From a virus: DNA of 64,000 nt. Position 1 is the first letter of the stretch, and every line of letters starts with the position of its first letter. The stretch covers positions 1-64,000 of IMG/VR virus record IMGVR_UViG_3300042543_000618; one strand, 5' to 3'. Of this stretch, positions 56,060 through 64,000 are shown one piece after another. The translations under genes and the position numbers were made by a program. Under the pieces are notes generated by a model that was given only the letters and a program-made list of their open reading frames with translations, made no database searches and was not told the origin of the DNA.

Positions 56060-57049
56060 CTACGGTTGAGACGGAACGTTGAGAATCTCGACAATAGCTT
56101 CAGGATACCTTACAGTAAAGGCTAATCTTTCACGAGCCCTGATACCCACTTGGTCCGTTTGGCTTAGCAGTTCCTGATATACCCTGATGTTAAATCGCTG
56201 CCAGTCGCCAATGGCAAAGGCTGATTGGTTCATTACCAGGGCTTTTCCGTAGGCGTCACCGGGTTGCGCATCCAGGAAGGTGGTAGCGATGACCGGGGCG
56301 CCAGCTAGGCGTCCGATCTCACCGGTGAAGATACCAGCGCCAGAGCCATAGGCGTAGCTGCTCATGGTTTGGAAGCTACGGTTACGCAGGAGGGCTTCCT
56401 CCCAGGCTAGGCCCACCATCACCACTACGTCGCGCTTATTGCGTCCGTAGATGCCCAGGTAGCGCATGGCGCGTACTAGGTTGCTAGTGGCGGTGCTGGA
56501 GTCCACCGAATTGGTGCTGGAGTCCAGTGTGGCGTCGTAGGTGTAGGGCGTCGCGGCGGCCTGGGCGAATAGCCCATTAAAGACATTCTTAGGGTCGCCG
56601 GGGCCATGGTCGACGGTGGTATCACCTAGCAGGAAGGCCAGTTCTTCCGCCTGGGCGAATTCCCGTGCCATTTCCTCTTTCAGCATCCCTTCAATATCTC
56701 GAATGGTGCTGTCCTCGAATACTTCCTGGTCCACGGGTAGCCAGGTCATCAGCTTTTCGGGCACCAAGTCGATACTATCGAGCCGTGCCTTAAATTCCGG
56801 CGCCGGTTGGCCCGCTTTGACGCTGTAGGCACCCTGGGCGCGTACCAGCTTGGGGATGCGGATCTTGGGCTTGGTCATATTGATCAGGCTTTTGCTGCGG
56901 TCAGCGATCTGACGCATAAAGCATTGTTGCCGGATCAGGGGGATCACCTCGGAGGCGATCGTGGTTTGGAGGGTAACCTCGGCACCACCACCATCGCTAA
57001 TGCCTAGCGATTTCAGTAGCGCCCGACGGGTCAGGGCTGCGTTCGTCAT
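56060..57049 (-). CDS. Major capsid protein, HK97-type
   Basis: 329 residues. Contains LVPEKLMTWLPVDQEVFEDS, EEMAREFAQAEELAFLLGDT, and C-terminal QSAFAIGDWQRFNIRVYQELLSQTDQVGIRARERLAFTV, all standard for the HK97-fold capsid family. It follows a scaffold and protease gene. The short N-terminus includes KSLGISDGGGAEVTLQ, almost repeated in the 499-residue portal-neighbour protein. Confidence 0.9.
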   Translation of the reverse strand: MTNAALTRRALLKSLGISDGGGAEVTLQTTIASEVIPLIRQQCFMRQIADRSKSLINMTKPKIRIPKLVRAQGAYSVKAGQPAPEFKARLDSIDLVPEKLMTWLPVDQEVFEDSTIRDIEGMLKEEMAREFAQAEELAFLLGDTTVDHGPGDPKNVFNGLFAQAAATPYTYDATLDSSTNSVDSSTATSNLVRAMRYLGIYGRNKRDVVVMVGLAWEEALLRNRSFQTMSSYAYGSGAGIFTGEIGRLAGAPVIATTFLDAQPGDAYGKALVMNQSAFAIGDWQRFNIRVYQELLSQTDQVGIRARERLAFTVRYPEAIVEILNVPSQP

Positions 57050-57079
57050 GGTTTGGGGTCCTTATGTCGTAGCTAGAAA

Positions 57080-57886
57080 TTAATCGTCGTCAGCCTCATC
57101 GGCTGAAAATGGCAGTGGCTCACCCGCTTGTTGTGAATGGTATTGCAGCAAAAGGGCATCACCGAAGGAGACGGGGCGGTCCAGGTCATCGCCGTCCCAG
57201 CCAAGGCTGGCAGCACTCTTTACTAGGTCCTCATCGCTGACGATCGCACCAGCGACGCCCTTACGACTGCCATAACGCTGGCCCTTGGCTGCCTTGCGCA
57301 TCTGGCGTAGGTCGGGGATAGCGTCCGGGTCTTCGTTGTCCTCCGGGTCACGGGCGGCGATCGCTTGTTGGATGCCGGATTCAATCGCGCTCTTGATCAA
57401 GTTCTCTAGCGGGATTTCGTCCGGCGCTTGGTCCTGGGCGCGTTGGCTGATGCCTGCTGCTTTCTCTAATTGGTTGACGCGATCTACTAGGGGGCCTTCG
57501 TACTCGGTGCCAAGGATAGTTTCTTCGAGGGCAGCGACGGCATCAAGCAAAGAACCACCCCGGGCGCTTTTCTTAAGGCCAGTGTGGTTCTCTAGCTGAC
57601 TGACGCGATCGTGCAGGGAGGAGCCACCCATGCCGCTGTCGTCCATGTCATCCTCGTCATCGGCGTCCATGGCTTCAGGGGCATCCATGTCCTCGTCATC
57701 CTCTTCCATCATGTCCTCGTCGTCGGGGTCCATAGCGGGAGGGGCACCGGCGGCCATGGGTGGGGCACCATTGGCGGCGGGGGCACCAGCGGTCGGGGGC
57801 GCACCGGCACCCGCCTGGGCAGATTGCAGAATTTGTAAGCCTTGTTGGAATACTCCCATCAAGGCTTGTAGGGTTTGTGGGTCCAT
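57080..57886 (-). CDS. Capsid scaffolding protein
   Basis: 268 residues, strongly acidic, beginning with an Ala/Gly/Pro-rich stretch and an Asp/Glu/Met block (DPDDEDMMEEDDEDMD). Two coiled-coil-like repeats follow (SLHDRVSQLENHTGLKKSA and PLVDRVNQLEKAAGIS) and a basic-acidic C-terminus. Position between protease and capsid plus this composition indicate the scaffold that templates the prohead. Confidence 0.75.
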   Translation of the reverse strand: MDPQTLQALMGVFQQGLQILQSAQAGAGAPPTAGAPAANGAPPMAAGAPPAMDPDDEDMMEEDDEDMDAPEAMDADDEDDMDDSGMGGSSLHDRVSQLENHTGLKKSARGGSLLDAVAALEETILGTEYEGPLVDRVNQLEKAAGISQRAQDQAPDEIPLENLIKSAIESGIQQAIAARDPEDNEDPDAIPDLRQMRKAAKGQRYGSRKGVAGAIVSDEDLVKSAASLGWDGDDLDRPVSFGDALLLQYHSQQAGEPLPFSADEADDD

Positions 57887-57901
57887 TTTCTAGTTACCTA
57901 G

Positions 57902-60856
57902 CTAGGAGTAAATAACGTACTGTTGGGGAAACTGAACGTCGATGCCGACAACGCCGGGTGAACCGGCAGGGCGCAAAGGTTTCCCCTTTAGCTCCTCAGG
58001 CATCTTTTCTACAAATTCGTCCAGTGCTTTGGTTAGGTCGGCATTCATCGCCTTCACCGTCCCCGCCGCTTGGTAGTCGTTCATAAACGGCAATTCTTGA
58101 GCGAAACGGGTGCAGTATTGCAGGAACCGGACAAAGTTCACCATCGGGTCCGTCGGGGTGTCGGTCATGCCCGCGATCGCCCTGGCGCTGTCGGTCAAGA
58201 AAGAAACCGTCTCCGGGCTGCCCCAGGCGTCCTTGTCCATATAACAAGCCTTGGCTAGGTTGCGGGTTAGTTGGGTGATGGTGATACCGAATACATCAGT
58301 GGGGGGCATACCGCCGGAAGAGTAGGGGCGATGGGCCTTGGGTTGCTTGCCACCGATACCCTTACCGGCATGGGCACTACCGGACTCATCCATTTGTACT
58401 TTTTTACCACCCTTAGGCTGTGGGCTTTTGGCGTCAACCTTACGACCCATCGCCGGGATGCCCGTATCCCGCCATGAGCCAGAGCCAAACTCACGCCCAG
58501 GATTACCCAGGGCTTTGCGGAGGAAGTTATCGATAGTCATGGGGGTGCCTGTCTTGTTAAGTTGGTTTCGCTGGGCAACTTCTTCGTCAATTCTTCGTAG
58601 TGCTTGATCTCGCTTTATTTCTGCGTTGAAGCGGTAAAGCGCTCTGTCTGGCCCAGAAAGGTGGAGCCCTAGCCTTTCTTCCCGGGCTAACCTTGTCGCT
58701 TCTGCTAGTTGAGCGTCAAGCATGTCTGTGTGGTTTTGGTCCGACTCTTGCATTCGGACGCCTTTGGCCCAGTCAATGATCGCACCGAAAACTTTATTGA
58801 AAGGGCGTTGATACGCGCCGTCATTGTTTTGCCAAATTTCTCCTGCTACTTCTTTCTCAAATAGCCTATAAACGTTATCAATTTTTTTGTTGATCTTTTC
58901 GACAAATTCCCGCTCTGGCACGGCATCCATTTTTACTGCCGTGGAAATGACTTGATTGAGCCGCGACTTAAGTTTTTTGTTAAGTGCGTCGGGGATCTTA
59001 GTGCCGTCACCCCTGCGTAGGTCTAATGAAGCGACAAGCGCCTTCAGGCTTGCAGGTGTTGCGATCGCGTCATCCTCCGGCATCGCGCCATCATCCGCCC
59101 CCTCCATCGCCTCACCCTCAGGCATAGGGATATCGCTTTGGTTCAAGCTGGCCAGATATTCCCCAATAGTTTGGATCTTGAACTCAGGTTTAACCTTTCT
59201 CAATAAATCCCTATTTTTTCGCGTGTTTGGGACTTCTCTTATTACGTTGCCATCAGCATCTCGAATAATATAAGACGCTGGCGTTTGCCCTCGCATCCCT
59301 GTAATTGTTTCTTTCATCGGGATTTGACGCCCACCCTCGCCCTCCTCCTCCGCCGCCGCCGCTGGTTCGGCCTCGGGCATGGCCATGGGGCGATCGCTGA
59401 TCTTTCTCGCCAAATCGTTATCAAACCTAATGGGCTTGATATTTAGCTTTTTGTACTTGTTTCCGTAGGTGGTTGAAACGGATACGTTGAACATCTCTCC
59501 GTTAGGATTGATCAGCGTTGCGGCGGGCTTGTCGCCAGAAAACCAGACCAATGCAGGCGTCTCGTTTCCGTCAAAATTTATCGTCCTGACTACTCCTTCG
59601 GATGGACTTCTAGGAATGCCGCCAGCTTCATTGATAATGCGGGTTCGTTCGCCCCCCTCAAAGTACTGAAGGATAGACCGAGCCATCTGGGCAGCCTTAC
59701 CCCGATGCTGCTGGCTTTTACTTCTTCTTTCCTTGGACTCATCCAGAGAGGCAATATTAGCACCATCATCCCCACCCGCAGGCTCATCCTCCGCCGCCGC
59801 TGGTTCAGCCTCGGGCATGGCAGCATGGTAGGGGCTTGGCGCATCATCCCCACCCGCAGGTTCACCCTCAGGCATAGGCTCATCCGCGATCGCGGCTTGC
59901 TGCTGCTCTAGCATTTCGCCAACGGTGGGTTCGGGGTCCTGGGCGGCGGGTTCATCCTCCACCACCGGGACGATCGCGGGCTTTTCCGCCTTCTTCTTCC
60001 CGCCAGACGGCTTACCGCTGGCTTTGGGTTTGTCCATCCGTTCCCAGCGGCTATTGCTATTCAGCCGATAGGTAACACCGTCCTCTACTTTGGTATCGCC
60101 CTCATTGTGGCCACCAAACAAGCCTAGCTGGCCCGGGGAGGGTGCCCGCCGCCGTCCTGCCTTGCGGAGGACAATGCCATGCTCCTCGCTAGGGTGAGCG
60201 GTATAGGCGATGCCATTCAGGTAGATGTAATGCTGTTGCTTCTGAGCGAGCATGGTATTACCCACAGATTTAGCAAGCGCGGTGATGTACGCGCCATTGT
60301 CGGGGGCCTCGGACTCAATTAGTCGATTAGCCGGGTTGTCAGTGATGCTGAGCTCATCGAGCCGCACGTCGGTAATGAGGTTACAGGTCCGCCCGATCGC
60401 ATCTCTACCGGGGCGTACACCGTTGATCTTGCCACCAACGCTAACGCCAAGGTGAACCATGCCCTCTTTGAGCATATTCCACACCACCCGGGCGATGGGG
60501 TTAGCACCAGATAGGACACCCCGCCAGCGGGTAGTGCCATCGCTATCGACACTCATCTCAGTCACCCGGCCCAGGGGGAGCGCGATCGCGGCAAGTAGCC
60601 CCACTTGCTGGTCGTAGGGAATATTAAGGGCAGAGATGGACTGCTTTAGAAATCGCTCCCAAAAGCCATGGTGCAGGCGAATGGGGCCACCCTTTAGCCC
60701 GTCCGGGCCACGGGTTGCCATGAAGCCAGGGATAGCGCGTTGAATCGCGTTCGGGCAAATGGCATCGCCGTCAAGATCTCTAAAAAAATTGGAGGCTACC
60801 CCGCCCACAACCATATCGGCTGACTTGGACAGGATAGCCTCCAGAGGAAGAACCAT
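57902..60856 (-). CDS. Prohead protease fused to QLGLF module and long C-terminal region, 984 aa
   Basis: Residues 1-195 are an XkdF-type prohead serine protease: FRDLDGDAICPNAI, GGPIRLHHGFWERFL (His), EGMVHLGVSVGGK (Ser about 139), TDVRLDELSITDNPANRLI. Residues 208-280 are the QLGLF module (GIVLRKAGRRR...PGQLGLF...YRLNSNSRWER). The remaining 700 contain acidic repeats (PMPEGEPAGGDD, AMPEAEPAA), several helical blocks and a conserved-looking C-terminal domain (SSGGMPPTDVFGITITQLTR). Far larger than ordinary proteases; no ribosome site is visible before ATG 60856, only its complement CTCCTCC. The tail may be virion-internal protein or scaffold. Confidence 0.8.
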   Translation of the reverse strand: MVLPLEAILSKSADMVVGGVASNFFRDLDGDAICPNAIQRAIPGFMATRGPDGLKGGPIRLHHGFWERFLKQSISALNIPYDQQVGLLAAIALPLGRVTEMSVDSDGTTRWRGVLSGANPIARVVWNMLKEGMVHLGVSVGGKINGVRPGRDAIGRTCNLITDVRLDELSITDNPANRLIESEAPDNGAYITALAKSVGNTMLAQKQQHYIYLNGIAYTAHPSEEHGIVLRKAGRRRAPSPGQLGLFGGHNEGDTKVEDGVTYRLNSNSRWERMDKPKASGKPSGGKKKAEKPAIVPVVEDEPAAQDPEPTVGEMLEQQQAAIADEPMPEGEPAGGDDAPSPYHAAMPEAEPAAAEDEPAGGDDGANIASLDESKERRSKSQQHRGKAAQMARSILQYFEGGERTRIINEAGGIPRSPSEGVVRTINFDGNETPALVWFSGDKPAATLINPNGEMFNVSVSTTYGNKYKKLNIKPIRFDNDLARKISDRPMAMPEAEPAAAAEEEGEGGRQIPMKETITGMRGQTPASYIIRDADGNVIREVPNTRKNRDLLRKVKPEFKIQTIGEYLASLNQSDIPMPEGEAMEGADDGAMPEDDAIATPASLKALVASLDLRRGDGTKIPDALNKKLKSRLNQVISTAVKMDAVPEREFVEKINKKIDNVYRLFEKEVAGEIWQNNDGAYQRPFNKVFGAIIDWAKGVRMQESDQNHTDMLDAQLAEATRLAREERLGLHLSGPDRALYRFNAEIKRDQALRRIDEEVAQRNQLNKTGTPMTIDNFLRKALGNPGREFGSGSWRDTGIPAMGRKVDAKSPQPKGGKKVQMDESGSAHAGKGIGGKQPKAHRPYSSGGMPPTDVFGITITQLTRNLAKACYMDKDAWGSPETVSFLTDSARAIAGMTDTPTDPMVNFVRFLQYCTRFAQELPFMNDYQAAGTVKAMNADLTKALDEFVEKMPEELKGKPLRPAGSPGVVGIDVQFPQQYVIYS

Positions 60857-60890
60857 GGAGGAGATACGGACTAGGAAAAAATAAATTATG

Positions 60891-60917
60891 CCTACGCTAT
60901 GCCTATCTTAGCGTAGG
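60891..60917. terminator. Hairpin before the protease operon
   Basis: CCTACGCTA-N9-TAGCGTAGG, perfect 9-base stem on both strands. On the minus strand ATAATTTATTTTTT follows. It may be a terminator of the clamp-gene transcript or a control hairpin of the capsid genes. Confidence 0.55.
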
Positions 60918-60929
60918 TTCGAGAAATGG

Positions 60930-61109
60930 TTAGAATGGTGGCCCAATCAAACCACTGTCAATGTCCACCGTGACAATTCTGGACGTGTTGCCGCCCAGGG
61001 GTAATTTAACCATCACCTTGTCGTCAATGGCCGCAAAGACAAACGCCTGTTGCCAGGGTTCCTCCGTGGATGGACGGTAGGCGATCGCGTAACCAGGTTT
61101 CAGGTTCAT
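60930..61109 (-). CDS. Small hypothetical protein, 59 aa
   Basis: MNLKPGYAIAYRPSTEEPWQ to stop at 60930, with ATGA overlap with the 150-residue gene. Beta-rich; contains VTVDIDSGLIGPPF at the end. Third gene after dnaN. No family recognised. Confidence 0.65.
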   Translation of the reverse strand: MNLKPGYAIAYRPSTEEPWQQAFVFAAIDDKVMVKLPLGGNTSRIVTVDIDSGLIGPPF

Positions 61110-61558
61110 ACCGCCACCTCCTGACTAGCTTTTAAGATCAATCCCGGGATCATCCATCCGACTTCCGCAAAAGTTTCGCAGTAGCCGTAGAAGTGTTTCC
61201 ACACGAAATAGGGAAAGTCTTCGTCGGTGTCAAGGCTTGCCACGTCAATCCGGATGATGATGCCGGTGAGGTTTAACCCCTCCTTGTCAAGCAGGATATT
61301 CAGGATCTCTTCAAAGTCCAAATCGTCTTTGTCTAAGGTTTCTAGTAACCCCTGTCCGGTAGGAGATTCTCTGCTAAAGTTGCCTATTGTTGGCCGGTAG
61401 TTAACTTGACGAAAGAACTCAGCCCAGTCCACCTCTTCAAGCAGGTGAGCCAGCGGCGGCCAGTTGCCTAGCCAGTCCTCCATGTCGTTGTCTAGGCTGA
61501 TTAGCGACAGCGGCAGGATTAGCCCTACCGCCATGTTGTCGGGTAGTTTGATGTTCAT
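61106..61558 (-). CDS. Hypothetical protein, 150 aa
   Basis: Acidic protein (PPLAHLLEEVDWAEFFRQVN; DKDDLDFEEILNILLDKEGL) with aromatic C-terminal part (YFVWKHFYGYCETFAEVGW). Lies two bases after dnaN, so co-transcribed with it, and may be a clamp-associated or DNA-mimic protein. No evidence beyond context. Confidence 0.65.
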   Translation of the reverse strand: MNIKLPDNMAVGLILPLSLISLDNDMEDWLGNWPPLAHLLEEVDWAEFFRQVNYRPTIGNFSRESPTGQGLLETLDKDDLDFEEILNILLDKEGLNLTGIIIRIDVASLDTDEDFPYFVWKHFYGYCETFAEVGWMIPGLILKASQEVAV

Positions 61559-61560
61559 GG

Positions 61561-62682
61561 TTATTCCCTAATCTGAATGGGCATTACCAGATAGGTCGCC
61601 GGGGACCCATCTGTAAAAACCACTGGCTTAGTCGGCTCGTTCATCTCCACGGTGAAGACTTCGCCAAGGATCGCGTTGGTTAGCGCCTCCTTGATATACT
61701 TGCCATTTCCCGCCAGGGTGATGGGTTCGCTACAAGTTACGCCCTCGACATGCTCCTGAGCCTTGGCCGCCTCTTTTGCCTCCGCACTCATTACCAGCCC
61801 GGCGGTGTCAAATTGAAGTTTGACAATATCCTTGCTTTCGCCTGCTACCACCAGGGTGCGATCTAGGGCGGCTAAAAAAGGCTTGCGATCGCAGGTCGCG
61901 ATCTTGGCAAACACCTTAGGAAACAATTGCCGATAGTTGGGATACTGGCCCTCCAGGACACGGCTATAGAGCTCGGTGTTGCCGCATAGGGCATGTACAG
62001 ACACGTCATCAAAGGTTAATTTGACGATGCCTTCGTAGCCCTTCAGGACGGTTAGCAATTCCCTCAGGCTCTTCCCGGGTAGGGTGACGGGGCGATAGTC
62101 ATCGGGGATGACAACGCTACCGGGTAGCGGGTAGGCGATCATCCGATGGCCATCGGTGGCCGCTAACTCTATCACCCCTGCCTCCCTTTCTTCGCCGGGG
62201 GTAACGGAGAAGTGAACGCCGGTAAGTACCTGCTTGCTTTCGTCAGTACTGGCACAGAACACCGTAGCCGCGATCGCGGCCCGTAGTTCTTCTGAGGATA
62301 TGGACAACTCCACCGGGGTGCCGTCCACCTCGGGCAGGTTGGGGTAGTCCTCAGCCAGGAGGGTATTAATGCGGTACTCACCGCCCAGGGTGGTTAGCAC
62401 CAGGACAGGGTATTGCAGGTCTAAGGCTACCTGCCCTGATAGGCGCTCCAGGATGGGCTTTAGGTAGGTTGGGGATATGCAACAATCACCGGATTGCTCC
62501 ATATCCACTGGCAAGGAAAAGCTAATCCCTAGCGCCTCGTCAAACCCTTTTAGGATAAGACTGCCATTGTCTAGCTGCATCAGCATATGCCCCAGGACAG
62601 GGCGGCTAGGGCGCTTAGGGATAGCGCGATCGCATAGCGCGATCGCCTCTGCCAGATCACCCGCATCAACTGAAAATTTCAT
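61561..62682 (-). CDS. dnaN: DNA polymerase III beta sliding clamp
   Basis: 373 residues, the standard length of bacterial clamps, with three repeated domains. Conserved blocks: RAIPKRPSRPVLGHMLMQLD, FDEALGISFSLPVDMEQSG, TDGHRMIAYPLPG, YSRVLEGQYPNYRQLFP, AGNGKYIKEAL and the C-terminal ATYLVMPIQIRE. It encircles DNA and tethers polymerase and other proteins. GGGAG precedes ATG 62682, which overlaps the upstream HAD gene by 4 bases. The window holds several QLxLF peptides that could bind it. It may substitute for or compete with the host clamp. Confidence 0.93.
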   Translation of the reverse strand: MKFSVDAGDLAEAIALCDRAIPKRPSRPVLGHMLMQLDNGSLILKGFDEALGISFSLPVDMEQSGDCCISPTYLKPILERLSGQVALDLQYPVLVLTTLGGEYRINTLLAEDYPNLPEVDGTPVELSISSEELRAAIAATVFCASTDESKQVLTGVHFSVTPGEEREAGVIELAATDGHRMIAYPLPGSVVIPDDYRPVTLPGKSLRELLTVLKGYEGIVKLTFDDVSVHALCGNTELYSRVLEGQYPNYRQLFPKVFAKIATCDRKPFLAALDRTLVVAGESKDIVKLQFDTAGLVMSAEAKEAAKAQEHVEGVTCSEPITLAGNGKYIKEALTNAILGEVFTVEMNEPTKPVVFTDGSPATYLVMPIQIRE

Positions 62683-63221
62683 TGCAATACTCCCGCTTTT
62701 TCAATGAAATAGGAACCGTGAATAAACCTTTTAATGCCTGCATCGGCGGCGGCATAGTAGGCTTCTGTTTGCAGCCCCACCATGGTGGTCTGTTCAGGCG
62801 TCACCCTAAACCAATCCATGGCCGATAGGATCATGCCTGGCTGGGGCATCCGGTAGCCGGTGTTGGCGTACTTTTGACATTGGCTGTACACCTTGGGAGA
62901 GAACGGCATGGTCATCTGGACAGCATAATTTCCAGAGCCACCCCGGGCCAAAGGGCAAAACCAGATGGCTTGAACCCAATAGTTAGACAGCTCAAACATG
63001 GCCCCGAATAGGCTTTGACACGCACCGAAAGCCAAGTGGCCTTTCTCAACGCCGCCTTGGTTGCTACAGATAGCGACACTGTAGCCCTTGTCAACGTAAG
63101 GCTCCAGTGCACCTAGGATGCCTGGGACCAGGATCATGTCCTCCCGGTTGTTGATGTAGACACCGGGTCCGTTTTTGTGCTGCACTAGGGCGGTGTGGTC
63201 TAGCAAGAGTAGTCGCTTCAT
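62679..63221 (-). CDS. HAD-superfamily protein with degenerate active site
   Basis: 180 residues, like the HisB-N/GmhB/PNK-3'-phosphatase type: LLLLDHTALV, SNQGGVEKGH, MPQPGMILSAMDWFRVTPEQ TTMVGLQTEAYYAAADAGIK. Of the catalytic set, the first Asp and the SNQGG loop are kept. The second Asp of DxDGT is Thr, the KPxPGM lysine is Gln, and both Asp of GDxxxD are lost, so phosphatase activity is doubtful. GGAGGGAG precedes ATG 63221. Co-transcribed with dnaN. Confidence 0.7.
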   Translation of the reverse strand: MKRLLLLDHTALVQHKNGPGVYINNREDMILVPGILGALEPYVDKGYSVAICSNQGGVEKGHLAFGACQSLFGAMFELSNYWVQAIWFCPLARGGSGNYAVQMTMPFSPKVYSQCQKYANTGYRMPQPGMILSAMDWFRVTPEQTTMVGLQTEAYYAAADAGIKRFIHGSYFIEKAGVLQ

Positions 63222-64000
63222 CGTTCTCCCTCCATGACTGCTGTAATGAATTGGGCGGCTTGCTGGGGAACGATGGCGTTTCCGTAGCCGCGTAGCCTCA
63301 TGGTTCTGGCTTCCGCCGTTTCATTTGCCGGTATGCCAGGATTGCTGCCACACACCAGATCGGCGGGAACCCCATTAACCAACGGGAAAATGCTGCGTTG
63401 AGCTGGCCGGGCTTTTCCGTCGGCGCAGGGGAGCCAGTCGGGGTGTTGCCATGGGTTAACCTGGCTACCTCGTTCAAGGGTCTGACATTGTCCCCATGTT
63501 TGTTGCTGGCGCTGGATTTCCAATCCCTGGCCGCCGGCGTCGGCCAGGGAACTAACATCACCTGATCGTTGAGAGATCGCCCGTGAACGTTTTTCACCCA
63601 CCGACGGCTGTAGCCGCCCTTGTTGTCCTTGGCTTGGGGTGTTGACCAAGGTGCCAACCCAGTACAGTCGCTGGCGCAGATGGGGCGCACCGAGCCCCGC
63701 AGCGCATAGATCGACTGCCCCGCAGGCGTAGTCCGCTGCTTCCAGGTCAGTTGATACAACATCCCACCATCCAAGGGCATCGCTTGATGCAACTTGCTCA
63801 CCAAAGACGATCTCAGGGCGACACTGGCTAATGAGCCAAAAGAACGCTGGCCATAGGTGCCGCTCATCAGCAGTCCCTTTTCCTTTGCCTGCCGCGCTGA
63901 AAGGCTGGCATGGGCAACTACCGGTCCAGACGGGTCGGTCCTCTGGCCATCCGGCAAGTTGCAAGGCATAGGGCCACCCACCGATACCGGCGAAGAAGTG
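63218..64000 (-). CDS. DNA cytosine-5 methyltransferase, N-terminus beyond the right edge
   Basis: The frame is open to the window end. Motif I FFAGIGGWPYALQLAG, motif IV SCPCQPFSAAGKG (catalytic Cys), motif VI-like FGEQVAS (the usual ENV is EQV), motif VIII RQRLYWVG and motif X GYGNAIVPQQAAQFI are present in the expected order. The target-recognition region is about 100 residues. A solitary methyltransferase in a phage typically protects against restriction. The start codon lies outside the window. Confidence 0.85.
   Translation of the reverse strand, partial: HFFAGIGGWPYALQLAGWPEDRPVWTGSCPCQPFSAAGKGKGTADERHLWPAFFWLISQCRPEIVFGEQVASSDALGWWDVVSTDLEAADYACGAVDLCAAGLGAPHLRQRLYWVGTLVNTPSQGQQGRLQPSVGEKRSRAISQRSGDVSSLADAGGQGLEIQRQQQTWGQCQTLERGSQVNPWQHPDWLPCADGKARPAQRSIFPLVNGVPADLVCGSNPGIPANETAEARTMRLRGYGNAIVPQQAAQFITAVMEGER

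Noticed and set aside
63298-63981. A 227-codon minus-strand frame at the right edge
   Set aside because: Overlaps the cytosine-5 methyltransferase in another frame; only the methyltransferase frame carries the conserved motifs.
1-64000. tRNA or rRNA genes
   Set aside because: Reading both strands I saw no cloverleaf with a T-loop GTTCRANNC in a convincing context and no rRNA-like sequence; a tRNAscan run would settle it.

Overview
The window looks like part of the genome of a temperate, contractile-tailed (myovirus-type) phage or prophage of a cyanobacterium. The phage call rests on recognisable terminase, portal, capsid, scaffold and prohead-protease genes, a tail sheath and tube, a frameshifted tail-chaperone pair, a tape measure, a full P2/T4-like baseplate set, tail fibres and an endolysin. 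The temperate call rests on a large serine recombinase, a Cro/CI-type repressor with an operator-bearing divergent promoter, and a DinD-like (BRO-N) protein. The host call is an inference. The 8-mer GCGATCGC (HIP1), a hallmark of many cyanobacterial genomes, is very frequent through most of the window, and one gene resembles the cyanobacterial DUF2811 family. I cannot name the host; a freshwater, HIP1-rich filamentous or unicellular cyanobacterium would fit.

Layout. 1-4660 (minus): portal, a 499-residue portal-neighbour protein, and a tail-fibre-like gene running off the left edge. 4661-13186: small early or accessory genes on both strands, including a 40-residue membrane peptide, the DinD-like gene, the repressor region and a plus-strand operon of unknowns ending with coiled-coil and membrane proteins. 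13232-16256: tandem paralogues, then small and large terminase subunits (plus). 16234-18833: a CopG-like protein, the serine recombinase and a metallophosphoesterase. 18889-24136: replication module (replisome organiser, a winged-helix/HNH fusion, DUF2811) and small regulators. 24207-27311 (plus): an HTH gene with iteron-like repeats and a cassette of membrane proteins. 27301-64000: one long minus-strand late region. In transcription order it holds a C5 methyltransferase, a degenerate HAD protein, a DnaN sliding clamp, prohead protease, scaffold, capsid, neck, sheath, tube, chaperones, tape measure, a second methyltransferase, endolysin, baseplate and tail fibres.

The late genes are tightly packed with many 4-base overlaps, as expected for a co-transcribed virion module. 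Portal and terminase lie far from the protease/capsid block and the terminase is on the opposite strand, which is unusual.

The most unusual element is a 430-base gene-free stretch at 33243-33675 inside the baseplate genes. It has a near-consensus sigma-70 promoter, about 370 nt of sequence with long-range complementary helices, and a strong intrinsic terminator touching the next start codon: a candidate large structured phage RNA of unknown class. A second theme is a sequence module carrying a QLGLF pentapeptide, present in three proteins. QLALF opens the second methyltransferase and QIKLF nearly ends the DinD-like protein. These resemble sliding-clamp-binding motifs, and the phage encodes its own clamp.
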